From assembly GCF_037622515.1 (NCBI RefSeq), contig NZ_JBBJCN010000004.1:372001-436000 (forward strand): a stretch of DNA of 64,000 bases, given 5' to 3'. Below the pieces are notes generated by a model. It made no database searches and was not told the DNA's origin. It worked only from the letters and a program-made list of their open reading frames with translations. Shown in pieces: positions 1 through 8,779 of this stretch (its first letter is position 1; each line of letters begins with the position of its first letter). The translations under genes and the position numbers were made by a program. The stretch is from Paradesertivirga superstes (lineage in GTDB: Bacteria > Bacteroidota > Bacteroidia > Sphingobacteriales > Sphingobacteriaceae).

Positions 1-2
1 TC

Positions 3-929
3 TGTAACGTTAATATTAATGCTGTAGTCGAATCGATCGATGCTTCTACTATTTATGACGTTCCTTTACTAATGCTTAAGGAACAACTGGATAAAACTGT
101 TCTTACCAAACTTAAGCTTCCGCATAAGCTTGAACCAAATTTGGAAAACTGGAAAGATTTTCTGGGCCGCCTGAAAAATCCTACTTCCGAAGTGCATATT
201 GGCCTGGTAGGAAAATATGTCGAGCTTCAGGATGCATACAAATCAATTCTTGAATCGTTTATACACGCAGGTGCAAGAAATGAATGTAAAGTGAAAGTGC
301 ATTCTATTCATTCGGAAAGCATAACCCCCGAAAATGTCGCAGAAAAACTTCAGGGATTAAATGGATTATTAGTGGCTCCAGGATTTGGTAACCGGGGCAT
401 TGATGGCAAAATTACTGCCATCCAACATGTAAGAGAGAATAATATTCCATTCTTTGGAATCTGTCTTGGGATGCAATGCGCTGTAATTGAGTATGGCAGA
501 AATGTCTTGGGATACACTGATGCCCATAGCATGGAGATGGATGAAAATACTTCGCATCCGGTTATTTCTATGATGGAGGAGCAGAAAAAGGTTATTAATA
601 AAGGAGGAACGATGCGCTTAGGTGCATATACCTGTGAAATAAAAAAAGGAACAAAAGCTGCTGCTATTTACGGTAAAACAACCATTACAGAAAGACATCG
701 TCACCGTTATGAATTTAACAACGACTATCTGAATGATTATGAAAAAGCCGGAATGCTTGCTTCGGGAATAAACCCGGAAAACAACCTTGTAGAAATAATC
801 GAACTGAAAAACCACCCTTTCTTTGTTGCCGGTCAATTTCACCCAGAATTAAAATCAACAGTGGCAAATCCCCATCCACTTTTTGTTAACTTTGTCGCCG
901 CTTCGCTGGCTCAGGCGAGAAAAAAATAG
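3..929 (+). CDS. pyrG: CTP synthase (glutamine-hydrolysing), 3' part
   Basis: Makes CTP from UTP, ATP and glutamine in the cytosol. Only the last ~308 residues are in the window. The reading frame is open from base 3 without a start, and its first residues (SIDASTIYDVPLLM) match the end of the family's synthetase domain, so the gene begins upstream. The rest is the class I glutamine amidotransferase domain: the nucleophile cysteine lies in FFGICLGMQCAV, the oxyanion glycines in APGFGNRG, and the His-Glu pair in GQFHPELKS near the end. All glutaminase signatures are present, so this half looks functional. yidC follows after 26 bp on the same strand. An ATG at 72 is internal, not the start. Confidence 0.97.
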   Translation, partial: CNVNINAVVESIDASTIYDVPLLMLKEQLDKTVLTKLKLPHKLEPNLENWKDFLGRLKNPTSEVHIGLVGKYVELQDAYKSILESFIHAGARNECKVKVHSIHSESITPENVAEKLQGLNGLLVAPGFGNRGIDGKITAIQHVRENNIPFFGICLGMQCAVIEYGRNVLGYTDAHSMEMDENTSHPVISMMEEQKKVINKGGTMRLGAYTCEIKKGTKAAAIYGKTTITERHRHRYEFNNDYLNDYEKAGMLASGINPENNLVEIIELKNHPFFVAGQFHPELKSTVANPHPLFVNFVAASLAQARKK

Positions 930-955
930 TTTTTTAGAAAGAGCATATACTTATA

Positions 956-2818
956 ATGGATAGAAATACTTTTACCGGACTTTTTTTAATCTTAGTTATT
1001 CTTGTTGGATCGATGTATTTATTACAGCCCTCTGAGCAAGAAGTTAAGAGAGAAAAATTTGTTCAGGATTCTATAGCACAATCAAAATCAGCAAAACCTG
1101 CTGCGAAAACACAAACTCCAGCTGCTTCAGCTGCAATAGTACCTGTAGTTGATTCAACTATTCTTAAAGGCCCTTTTGGCGCCGCACATAGCGGTTCTGA
1201 TCAGAAAGTTACGTTAGAGAATGAGCACTTAATAGTTATTATTGGTTCAAAAGGCGGAGGCATTGAATCTGTAGAACTTAAAGAACATAAAACATATCAG
1301 AATAAACCTTTGATTATGTTTAATGCAAATCAGACTAATTTCGGGTTAACTTTTAATGCGGCCGGATCGGCAATAAATACCAGCACACTATACTTTAGTC
1401 CTTCGTTACAAAAGTTAAGCGTATCAAAATCAGATTCCGGTTCTGTTACAATGAGATTAGCTTACTCTCAAAATCAATTTATTGATTATATCTATTCATT
1501 AAAAGGCGATAGCTATAAAGTAGGATTAACTATTGTCACTTCCGGATTACAATCGGTTTTACCCCAGGGGCAACACATTAATTTAAACTGGTCTGCCACT
1601 TTAACTCAGAAAGAAAAGGATCTTGAAAGTGAAAGAACACGCTATTCTGGTGCTTATTTCAAATATGATGATAATGAGCCAAAACATATTGGCTTGGATA
1701 AGGATGAGAAAAAAGAATTAGGCGAAGAAGGAAAAGTAAGATGGGTTTCTTTTAAACAACACTTTTTCTCTAATGTACTTATTGCTAAAAACGGGTTTGA
1801 TAAAGTAAATTTATCTGTAGTAAATTCCACAGAACCAGGTGTTTTAAAAACCATTACGGCAAATATGCAATTGCCGGTAAATAGTCAGAATAACAATATT
1901 TATCCTTTAGAATTTTTCTTTGGCCCTAATAAATTTAAGATTTTAAATGATCAGGGCTACGATCTTGAGCAACAGATAGATCTGGGCTGGGGCCCATTAA
2001 AATGGATTAACCGCTATGCTGTGCTTCCGATATTTAACTCACTCGAAAGATTTAACTGGAGTTATGGTTTAATTATATTAGCTCTTACCATTATATTAAA
2101 GGTAGCCTTAACTCCTTTAACGTACAAATCTTACCTGTCAATGGCCAAGATGCGGGTGCTTAAACCAGAGATGGAAGAGATCAAAACTAAAGTTGGTGAA
2201 GATAACCCTACCCTTCTTCAACAGGAATATATGAAGCTTTATAAAAAAGCAGGTGTAAATCCTTTAGGAGGCTGTATCCCAATGCTTTTACAAATGCCGA
2301 TTATCATGGCATTCTTCTTCTTTTTCCCCAACCTTTTTGAACTGAGGCACCAGAGTTTTCTATGGATGGGGGATTTATCTACCTACGATTCTATAATTAG
2401 TTTTCCCAGGATTCCATTAATAGGTATAAATCACATCAGTTTGATGTGTTTATTAATGACAATTTCCACATTAATTTATACCTATTACAACAATCAGATT
2501 TCCGGGGCAACCGGACAAATGAAGTATATTGGGTATATTACACCTATTATATTCTTTGGGGTACTTAACAGTTATCCGGCTGGTTTAAATTACTATTACT
2601 TCCTGGCCAATATGCTGACATTTGCACAGCAATTCATTATTAAACAATTTGTTAATGACGAAAAGATACATTCTCAAATCCAGGAGAATAAGAAAAAGCC
2701 AAACGCAGATAAAAAATCCAAATTCCAGCAAAGAATGGAAGATTATATGAGACAAAAACAGGCTCCTGCTAAAGAGTTACCTGCGAAGCCCGCTGTAAAA
2801 GCTCCGAAAAAGAAATAA
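956..2818 (+). CDS. yidC: Membrane protein insertase YidC
   Basis: Inserts and folds inner-membrane proteins, alone or with SecYEG. 620 residues, normal for Bacteroidetes. An N-terminal membrane anchor (residues ~5-25, FLILVILVGSMYLL) precedes a large periplasmic beta-domain (to ~residue 345). The conserved multi-helix insertase core starts near WGPLKWINRYAVLP and includes LTPLTYKSYLSMAKMR and AGVNPLGGCIPMLLQMPI. In the groove helix a lysine (IILKVALTP) stands where many Gram-negative YidCs have arginine. The C-terminal tail is strongly basic (KKKPNADKKSKFQQR, then KAPKKK), as in ribosome-contacting YidCs. It lies 26 bp after pyrG and is followed by a clear terminator. Confidence 0.97.
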   Translation: MDRNTFTGLFLILVILVGSMYLLQPSEQEVKREKFVQDSIAQSKSAKPAAKTQTPAASAAIVPVVDSTILKGPFGAAHSGSDQKVTLENEHLIVIIGSKGGGIESVELKEHKTYQNKPLIMFNANQTNFGLTFNAAGSAINTSTLYFSPSLQKLSVSKSDSGSVTMRLAYSQNQFIDYIYSLKGDSYKVGLTIVTSGLQSVLPQGQHINLNWSATLTQKEKDLESERTRYSGAYFKYDDNEPKHIGLDKDEKKELGEEGKVRWVSFKQHFFSNVLIAKNGFDKVNLSVVNSTEPGVLKTITANMQLPVNSQNNNIYPLEFFFGPNKFKILNDQGYDLEQQIDLGWGPLKWINRYAVLPIFNSLERFNWSYGLIILALTIILKVALTPLTYKSYLSMAKMRVLKPEMEEIKTKVGEDNPTLLQQEYMKLYKKAGVNPLGGCIPMLLQMPIIMAFFFFFPNLFELRHQSFLWMGDLSTYDSIISFPRIPLIGINHISLMCLLMTISTLIYTYYNNQISGATGQMKYIGYITPIIFFGVLNSYPAGLNYYYFLANMLTFAQQFIIKQFVNDEKIHSQIQENKKKPNADKKSKFQQRMEDYMRQKQAPAKELPAKPAVKAPKKK

Positions 2819-2824
2819 AATAAG

Positions 2825-2850
2825 AAACCGGCACAAGGCCGGTTTTTTTA
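2825..2850 (+). terminator. Rho-independent terminator after yidC
   Basis: A perfect 8-bp stem AAACCGGC/GCCGGTTT with a 5-nt loop runs straight into a T-run, 6 bp after the yidC stop codon. Confidence 0.88.
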
Positions 2851-2888
2851 TGGATTTAAATCAGGTTGCTTTTTTCTTTAAAAGTTGA

Positions 2889-2909
2889 TTTACATTAAAA
2901 AAATGTAAA
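2889..2909. repeat. 8-bp inverted repeat upstream of spmAB-like gene
   Basis: TTTACATT and AATGTAAA are separated by five A residues, centred about 44 bp before the next start codon. There is no T-run after it, so an operator or 5'-UTR hairpin is more likely than a terminator. The regulator is unknown. Confidence 0.4.
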
Positions 2910-2942
2910 TTCAGCCGCACAAATTTTGATATAACTTTTAAA

Positions 2943-4175
2943 ATGGCTTTAAATTATATTTGGATTGCCTTCTTCATCATAGCTTTTATTGTTGCTTTAG
3001 GCAAGCTCATCTTTCTGGGTGATACCGCCATATTCTCTGCAGTTACCACAGGAATGTTTGACAGCGCAAAAACAGGGGCCGAAATATCGTTAGGCTTAAT
3101 CGGAATTATGACCTTTTGGCTTGGTATCATGAAAATTGGTGAACGTGCAGGTATGATAAGTCTTTTTGCCAGGGCAGCCAGCCCTTTTTTCAGCAAATTG
3201 TTCCCTGAAATTCCTAAAGGTCATCCGGCAAATGGCTCAGTTATAATGAATTTTTCTGCTAATATGCTGGGGCTTGACAATGCGGCAACTCCCCTGGGCT
3301 TAAAAGCGATGCAGGAATTACAAGAGTTAAATCCAGAAAAGGAAACTGCAAGTAATGCAATGATTATGTTCCTGGTGTTAAACACAGCCGGCTTAACACT
3401 AATCCCAACTTCTGTTATCGCATTGCGAATGGCGAATGGAGCAGCCAATCCCGCAGATATCTTTATTCCGTCGCTTATCGGAACATTTATATCATTTATA
3501 ACGGGTATGATAGCAGTTGCTATGTATCAGAAAATAAATCTTTTCAAACTACCTGTATTGGTATTCATTGCCATCTTTATTGGCATTATGCTCGCCTTAT
3601 ATTATTCTTTGAGAGGCCTTTCTCCAGCAGATATGGAAGCGACTACCGGCCTTCTGGGAGGAATCGTGATTTTTTCCATCATTATTCTTTTTATAGTGTA
3701 CGGGGCGATCAAGAAGTTAAATGTTTACGAAGCCTTTATTGACGGAGCCAAAGAAGGCTTTAGCACAGCGGTTATGATTATCCCCTTCTTAATTGCAATT
3801 TTAGTAGCAATCAGCGCTTTCAGAACAACGGGGTGTATGGATTTCATTGTTAATGGAATTGCTTCGGTAGTTGCTGCCGCTGGCTTAGATACAGCATTTG
3901 TTCCGGCTTTACCTGTTGGTTTAATGAAGACGCTTAGTGGTGGAGGTGCAAGGGGATTAATGATTGATGTGATGAAAACCTATGGTGCTGATTCCTTTCA
4001 AGGACGCTTAGCCTGTATTATACAAGGCTCTACGGAAACAACTTTTTATGTATTAGCGGTATATTTCGGGTCTGTTGGAATTAAAAGAACACGCTATGCC
4101 ATTGCCTGCGGTTTAATAGCCGATTTTGTTGGATTAATTGCTGCTATATTTATAGGCTATATTTTTTTTAAATAA
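2943..4175 (+). CDS. Fused spore maturation protein A/B (nucleoside-recognition domain) membrane protein
   Basis: A multi-pass inner-membrane protein of 410 residues. The N-terminal half (~1-200) resembles SpmA: it contains the gate-like stretch SANMLGLDNAATPLGLKAM, typical of the nucleoside-recognition/Gate domain. The C-terminal half (~230-410) resembles SpmB, with GSTETTFYVLAVYFGSVG near the end. In Bacillus the halves are separate genes; fused forms are common in non-sporulating Bacteroidetes, so the name is historical and the substrate is not established. mgsA starts 6 bp downstream, so the two are probably co-transcribed. An inverted repeat just upstream may regulate it. Family assignment is firm; function is not. 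Confidence 0.88.
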   Translation: MALNYIWIAFFIIAFIVALGKLIFLGDTAIFSAVTTGMFDSAKTGAEISLGLIGIMTFWLGIMKIGERAGMISLFARAASPFFSKLFPEIPKGHPANGSVIMNFSANMLGLDNAATPLGLKAMQELQELNPEKETASNAMIMFLVLNTAGLTLIPTSVIALRMANGAANPADIFIPSLIGTFISFITGMIAVAMYQKINLFKLPVLVFIAIFIGIMLALYYSLRGLSPADMEATTGLLGGIVIFSIIILFIVYGAIKKLNVYEAFIDGAKEGFSTAVMIIPFLIAILVAISAFRTTGCMDFIVNGIASVVAAAGLDTAFVPALPVGLMKTLSGGGARGLMIDVMKTYGADSFQGRLACIIQGSTETTFYVLAVYFGSVGIKRTRYAIACGLIADFVGLIAAIFIGYIFFK

Positions 4176-4181
4176 ATTATT

Positions 4182-4562
4182 ATGTCAGTTAAAACCCTCG
4201 CATTAATTGCTCATGATGGAATGAAAGCCGAGATGGTGGCTTTTGTTAAAGATCATATTGAAATACTTAAAGAATTTAATCTGGTAGCAACCGGGACAAC
4301 AGGCTCACATATACAACGGACAGGATTAAACGTTGATCTAAAATTAAGTGGCCCTAAAGGGGGTGATGCACAGATTGCATCAATGGCTGCCGAAGGTCAG
4401 TTAGCGGGAATTATTTTTTTCCGTGATGCCCTGGGTAAACATCCGCACGAACCAGATGTTCAAATGTTACTCCGTATTTGCGATGTGCACAACGTTCCAC
4501 TTGCTACAAACCCCGCCACCGCTAAATATCTTTTAGTGGGTATGAGCGAAATTCTGGACTAA
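4182..4562 (+). CDS. mgsA: Methylglyoxal synthase
   Basis: Converts dihydroxyacetone phosphate to methylglyoxal and phosphate, an overflow bypass of lower glycolysis in the cytosol. At 126 residues it is slightly shorter than the E. coli enzyme but complete. Visible motifs are LIAHDGMK at the N-terminus, the phosphate-binding VATGTTG (35-41), GPKGGDAQIA carrying the catalytic aspartate (D62, matching E. coli D71), and HPHEPD with H89 (matching H98). The end LATNPATAKYLL is also typical. It starts 6 bp after the spmAB-like gene, suggesting one transcript, although no functional link between the two is known. Confidence 0.95.
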   Translation: MSVKTLALIAHDGMKAEMVAFVKDHIEILKEFNLVATGTTGSHIQRTGLNVDLKLSGPKGGDAQIASMAAEGQLAGIIFFRDALGKHPHEPDVQMLLRICDVHNVPLATNPATAKYLLVGMSEILD

Positions 4563-4759
4563 ATAGTTTCTAGTAAAACTGTCTGTTTTAATGTATTTTG
4601 AAGGCTTGAACAGACATACTGAATATTCAATTTAATTCTTGCCGTATTCTTTTTTTTTGCTATATTTATTTAAATACCTGATTAATAAACCTTTGGAACC
4701 TTATATCCTATATTAACTTTAACATATCATTTACTTAATACCCTTATGGTATTTTGGCA

Positions 4760-4778
4760 TTATTCATGAAATGAATAA
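4760..4778. repeat. Perfect dyad in the leader of the DinB-like gene
   Basis: TTATTCAT-GAA-ATGAATAA, an 8-bp dyad with a 3-nt centre, lies 17 bp upstream of the start codon at 4796. Its position fits an operator or leader hairpin. The regulator is unknown. Confidence 0.35.
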
Positions 4779-4795
4779 ATAAATATCAATGTTTT

Positions 4796-5377
4796 ATGTT
4801 ATCTAACGAACCGACCCAAAACAAACTTGCTGATATGAATCTTAATCCGCATACAGTTGAACGGCTGTGTCATCAGCACAAATCGTTAAAATGCTATATA
4901 GATGATCTTCCGCCTGAAGCAATTTATACACGACTAAGCTCGGATAAATTTTCTATTCACGAGACCATATCTTATCTCACCAGGTATCATCATATTTTCC
5001 TAAGCAGGTTGGTTAAAATGATGGAAGAAGTAAATCCGTTTTTTGAAGTCTATAAACCCGATGCTGATTCGGAATTTCACTTTACGTGTGCAAAATCTAC
5101 CGGTACTTTACTTCATGAACTTTATCGCTTACGCAGTGATATCATAGCTAAAATTGAATCGTTACCCGATGAAAACTTTTCACGTGTCGGTACTCATTCT
5201 GTTTTAGGAAAGATGAATATCACTCAGTGGATTGAATTTTTTCTTTTGCATGAATCCAACCAGTTATTCAGAATTTTTAAGCTGGCTGGAAGTTTTTGGT
5301 CTGCGGAGCTTGGACAACAAAGCAATATAATCTATTTACCAAGACTGGCTGACTATATTGATGAACTAGCAGTGTAA
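4796..5377 (+). CDS. DinB-superfamily (DinB_2-like) protein
   Basis: A 193-residue cytosolic helical-bundle protein with the DinB/YfiT layout. The first long helix region (LCHQHKSLKCYIDDLP) and the following segment (SIHETISYLTRYHHIFLSRL) carry a metal-site-type histidine, and a later histidine pattern (IEFFLLHESNQLFRI) fits the C-terminal helix. Members are often metal-dependent thiol-handling or stress proteins, but the substrate cannot be read from sequence. It stands alone after a 233-bp gap and ends just before a hairpin that forms the left end of a MITE-like element. The family call is moderately sure; the exact role is unknown. Confidence 0.7.
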   Translation: MLSNEPTQNKLADMNLNPHTVERLCHQHKSLKCYIDDLPPEAIYTRLSSDKFSIHETISYLTRYHHIFLSRLVKMMEEVNPFFEVYKPDADSEFHFTCAKSTGTLLHELYRLRSDIIAKIESLPDENFSRVGTHSVLGKMNITQWIEFFLLHESNQLFRIFKLAGSFWSAELGQQSNIIYLPRLADYIDELAV

Positions 5378-5398
5378 GAAAATTGTCTCGTAAACAAT

Positions 5399-5440
5399 AA
5401 AAAAAGAGGCTGTATCATAAGTGATTCAGCCTCTTTTTTT
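5399..5440 (+). terminator. Terminator hairpin at the left end of the MITE
   Basis: The stem AAAAAAGAGGCTG / CAGCCTCTTTTTTT closes around a 14-nt loop and is followed by AT-rich sequence. It begins 22 bp after the stop of the DinB-like gene. The A-run on one side and T-run on the other would let it act in both directions, though the minus-strand operon ends 130 bp away. Confidence 0.8.
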
Positions 5441-5552
5441 ATTGATATTTTAATGTTTTTAGCCTTATTGTTATTGATATAACCGAAAGGGATCAATGTT
5501 AATAATCTCATACTGATTTTTAATACAAGTCAACTTATGAGCCAGCCTCTTT
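5403..5552. mobile_element. MITE-like element (150 bp) with 20-bp imperfect terminal inverted repeats
   Basis: The left end (from 5403) reads AAAGAGGCTGTATCATAAGT. The reverse complement of the right end (from 5552) reads AAAGAGGCTGGCTCATAAGT, so 18 of 20 positions agree. The ends resemble those of transposons whose termini carry a GAGGCTG..TCATAAGT motif (from memory, common in Bacteroidetes; family not verified). There is no coding capacity inside and no convincing target-site duplication. The left end also folds with an internal copy (CAGCCTCTTT) to form a terminator. It lies between convergent genes. Confidence 0.5.
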
Positions 5553-5571
5553 CTATTGGAGTGTAAATTAG

Positions 5572-6036
5572 TTACAATTGCTTAGACGCTAATATTTTAC
5601 GCAGGTGAAACTGAACAAAGCCATCCATAGAATCAGTTCTTTTGGAATTATTATTAAAATTGAGAGGTTTTATGAGGTAGCCGGAAATACCCAGTTGCTC
5701 TGTGGCTCTTCTGTCAGCTTCCTCGCCGGATGTTGTCATTACAAATACTTTAATATTCTTTAATCTTTCATCTGCCCTTAGAACTCTTAAAAATTCAATC
5801 CCGTTCATTTTAGGCATATTTAAATCCAGTAAAATCACATCAGGCAATTGATTTAGCTTCGCAGAATTTTCAATTCCTCTTAAAATTCCAAGTGCTTCAA
5901 TACCATTATAGGCTGTATAAAGCTCATACTCTTCATCCAGCTTTTTTAATGATCTCTGAACACTTATAACATCCAACTCATCATCATCAACTAGCAGAAT
6001 AACATTTTTTGAATTCATATTTAAGTTTTTGGCCAT
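5572..6036 (-). CDS. Single-domain response regulator (CheY/Rcp1-like)
   Basis: A 154-residue receiver with no output domain. The acidic pocket is in LLVDDDELD, the phosphoacceptor aspartate in ILLDLNMPKMNG (D71), the switch threonine in FVMTTSGEEADRR, and the lysine in LIKPLNF. The pattern, with a long loop before the acceptor Asp, is that of Rcp1-type regulators that partner phytochrome-like kinases. The start at 6036 overlaps the preceding kinase by 16 bp. An in-frame ATG at 6018 would remove the overlap and is about equally likely. It is the last gene of the signalling operon and the probable phosphate acceptor for the CHASE3 kinase immediately upstream. Confidence 0.92.
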   Translation of the reverse strand: MAKNLNMNSKNVILLVDDDELDVISVQRSLKKLDEEYELYTAYNGIEALGILRGIENSAKLNQLPDVILLDLNMPKMNGIEFLRVLRADERLKNIKVFVMTTSGEEADRRATEQLGISGYLIKPLNFNNNSKRTDSMDGFVQFHLRKILASKQL

Positions 6037-7478
6037 GTAAATGTGAATTTCGAACCCTTTCCAGGCTCAGAACTTACCTTAATCGTGCAATGTTGATCAT
6101 CGATTATTTTTTTCACTATCGATAATCCAATTCCGGTACTTTCTTTAGCGTGCTTCTCACGTAAAGTTTGAAAAATCTCAAAAATTTTATTATGAAACTG
6201 AGGATCTACTCCTATGCCATTATCCTGAACACTAAACTCATAATTGTTTTCAAGTTCACTACAGCTTACAACAATGTGTTTGTTTGCTTGAGAATACTTT
6301 ACAGCATTACTAATTAAATTACTAAAAACTTGTTCCAACCGGATCTTTTCAGTTATTAAAACGGGGAGATTAAACATTTCAACCCTAAATTCTTCGGGTA
6401 CAATAAGCTCTATAATGTCTCCTATTAAAATCTGAACATCAACTTTCTCTTTTAATGGTTTCTCCCGGCCGATACGCGCATAATCCAATAAGCCATGAAT
6501 GAGATCTTCCATTCTTTTTATCCGCTCCGGAATAATGTTCAGGTACTTCCGCATTTGAGAAGAAACTTCGTTCCCTAAATCCTCCTCTATCCATTGTATT
6601 ACATTATAAATACCGCGAATGGGGGCCTTTAAATCATGAGAAACTACATACGCAAACTGGTTTAATTCCTTGTTCCTCTTTTCGAGTTCATTAATATTCT
6701 TGCTAAGTGTTTCGGACATTGAATTTAAAGAAACCGACAAACTCGTTAATTCATCATTTTTATTGTCCTTTACTATAGCGAATTGTCCATTAGAAATATT
6801 ATTAGCCAGATTTACCATTAAAGCAATCCGTTTAGTAATTAAGTGAACAATATAAAGTGTACTGATAATACCGATAATCACAGTAAAAAATATAAAAATG
6901 GTGGAGAATGTTCTGGTTTGTTCAATAGAAGCAGTAAGTGCATTTCTTCTTAGTTCTCTGACCCTGTACTCAGACCTGTCAAACTGTTTGAATATTTCGC
7001 TTATCTGATCATTAAGATTCTTTCCTACCTGTTTGCGTAATTTAGTTTCAAACAATTCAGTGTATAAGGTTGACGAAGGCTCATTAATTGAAGATTCCTT
7101 GGCGTCAATTAACAAAGTACTGTATCTGATCCATCTGTTATGAAGAATTCGAATTGAATCGAGTTTTGCAGACTGCCCTTTAAAATTTGCTACTAATCTT
7201 CCCTGTTCTTCAAAAAGTGAGGGCAATTCTTTAGATCCCAGATAATACGAGTCAAGAAAGGTTTTATCAGAGGTCAAAAGATAGCCTCTGAAAGCACTTT
7301 GCATTTCAATGATTCCTTTATGGAGCTTACTTGAATTTCGGATGACAGCTTCAGAATTGGCAAGGAACTCTGTATTTCTGTTAACCTTGTGAGATAGATT
7401 GTAATTTACGTAGGAGTCTGTTAATGATATTCCAATAACAATCGAGAAGCCAAGAAAAATCTGTGCCGCAAGTTTCAT
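6021..7478 (-). CDS. Membrane sensor histidine kinase with CHASE3-type sensor
   Basis: 485 residues. TM1 at ~5-22 (QIFLGFSIVIGISLT) and TM2 at ~190-215 (TIFIFFTVIIGIISTLYIVH) bracket a periplasmic helical region (SAFRGYLLTSDKTFLDSY), the hallmark of CHASE3 sensors. A HAMP segment follows (~215-265), then HisKA with the phosphorylated histidine H281 in YVVSHDLKAPIRG. HATPase boxes are N (FSNLISNAVKYS), G1 (VQDNGIGVD), and F/G2 (IFQTLREKHAKESTGIGLSI). The ATPase lacks an attached receiver, so it needs a separate one, and the next gene supplies it with a 16-bp overlap. It lies 7 bp after the REC-kinase. The signal is unknown. Confidence 0.93.
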   Translation of the reverse strand: MKLAAQIFLGFSIVIGISLTDSYVNYNLSHKVNRNTEFLANSEAVIRNSSKLHKGIIEMQSAFRGYLLTSDKTFLDSYYLGSKELPSLFEEQGRLVANFKGQSAKLDSIRILHNRWIRYSTLLIDAKESSINEPSSTLYTELFETKLRKQVGKNLNDQISEIFKQFDRSEYRVRELRRNALTASIEQTRTFSTIFIFFTVIIGIISTLYIVHLITKRIALMVNLANNISNGQFAIVKDNKNDELTSLSVSLNSMSETLSKNINELEKRNKELNQFAYVVSHDLKAPIRGIYNVIQWIEEDLGNEVSSQMRKYLNIIPERIKRMEDLIHGLLDYARIGREKPLKEKVDVQILIGDIIELIVPEEFRVEMFNLPVLITEKIRLEQVFSNLISNAVKYSQANKHIVVSCSELENNYEFSVQDNGIGVDPQFHNKIFEIFQTLREKHAKESTGIGLSIVKKIIDDQHCTIKVSSEPGKGSKFTFTWPKT

Positions 7479-7485
7479 TCAATAC

Positions 7486-8727
7486 CTATGCCTCAATGGA
7501 GTGTGCATCCTGATATAAAAAAGCAGGAATTGTAAACCTAAAACAAGTACCGTTTTTTTCATCACTTTCTACACTTATCGTTCCGCCATGCTGCGTAACA
7601 AAATCTTTAACCAGAATTAAACCTAAGCCTGTACCATGTTCATTATTCGTGCCTTTTGAAGATGTGTTATCTTCATTAAAAAGATGTTCCATGGCGTCGG
7701 CATTTATTCCAATACCAGTATCGGCAATACATATTTCCACCATTTTTTCAATCTTGGCAGCACTTATAGTGATAGAGCCCTTCTGTGGCGTGTACTTTAT
7801 TGCATTAGTAACCAAATTTTGAACAATTGAACGGAGCATTAATGAATCTGCATGTACATAAAGTTCATTAACAACATTATTTACAAGATCAATCTCCTTT
7901 TGAGCGGCAATGGTCTTAAGTAAGTCCAAAGAATCATTCATACCCATAACCAAATTAATCCTCCTCGGATTAAAGCTGGTTTTTTCGCGTTGTTTCTTTG
8001 CCCAGTCTACCAATTCGTTTAATTGCTGCACAATTTTATGAGCCGTTCTATGAATGATATTTGATAAATTTTTAATATCAGAGACTTGTAATTTTTCTAT
8101 ATCCCTGGTTAGCTTTTCTGATGTGGCAATGAGAGCTGTTGCAGGATTACGTAAATCATGGGAAATTACCGACAGAAATTTGTCTTTGGAAAGGTTTAGA
8201 TCCTTCAGTTCTGAGTTTAAAGTTTCAAGCTGCAATGTCCGCTCCTTAACCCGATTTTCAAGCTCAGAATTCAGACGCATTAAATCTTCATTAATTATCC
8301 TGAGCTTTTCTTCCTGCTTACTTAAAAGCTGATTTTTTCGATGAAGTTCTGCAAATACAGCAACTTTTGAGCGAAGTATTTGAGGACTAAAAGGTTTCCG
8401 TATATAATCGACCGCACCAGCCTGGTAACCTTTAAACATTGCAGCTTCTTCGTAATCCTGACCCGTAATAAATATGATGGGTACCAGCCGGAGCTTTTCT
8501 CTTTGATATATGAGCTCGGCGGTCTCGTACCCATCCATAATAGGCATTCTTACATCTAAAAGGATCAAGGAAAAATCATCCTCTTTCAGGAGAATTTTTA
8601 GAGCGTCTTTTCCTGAAGTTGCTTTATAAAATGTATAGCCTTGATTCTCCAGTACAATCTCCATCGACATCAGGTTATCTTCCCTGTCATCAACCAGAAG
8701 AATTTTTATTGTAGTTTCATCAGCCAC
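7486..8727 (-). CDS. Receiver-histidine kinase hybrid (REC-HisKA-HATPase)
   Basis: A soluble 413-residue protein with the receiver in front of the kinase. The receiver (~5-125) has LLVDDRED, acceptor D58 in ILLDVRMPIMDG and YIRKPF. A coiled coil (~130-178, LLSKQEEKLRIINEDL) links it to HisKA (H190 in SVISHDLRNPAT) and a HATPase domain (LVTNAIKYTPQKG, IADTGIGINAD, GTGLGLILVKDFV). This order suits a phosphorelay intermediate: phosphorylated by the giant kinase upstream, then controlling its own kinase output. The start is GTG at 8727; no better ATG lies upstream before the preceding gene's stop. It is 52 bp downstream of the giant kinase and 7 bp upstream of the CHASE3 kinase. Confidence 0.92.
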   Translation of the reverse strand: MADETTIKILLVDDREDNLMSMEIVLENQGYTFYKATSGKDALKILLKEDDFSLILLDVRMPIMDGYETAELIYQREKLRLVPIIFITGQDYEEAAMFKGYQAGAVDYIRKPFSPQILRSKVAVFAELHRKNQLLSKQEEKLRIINEDLMRLNSELENRVKERTLQLETLNSELKDLNLSKDKFLSVISHDLRNPATALIATSEKLTRDIEKLQVSDIKNLSNIIHRTAHKIVQQLNELVDWAKKQREKTSFNPRRINLVMGMNDSLDLLKTIAAQKEIDLVNNVVNELYVHADSLMLRSIVQNLVTNAIKYTPQKGSITISAAKIEKMVEICIADTGIGINADAMEHLFNEDNTSSKGTNNEHGTGLGLILVKDFVTQHGGTISVESDEKNGTCFRFTIPAFLYQDAHSIEA

Positions 8728-8779
8728 TTATATTCTGTTTTAATTTTATCAATGAATAATTTATTCCAGTTAAATTTAA

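Noticed and set aside
4581..4615. Inverted repeat GTCTGTT/AACAGAC after mgsA as a terminator
   Set aside because: The stem is 7 bp with a 21-nt loop and no T-run after it; too weak to call.
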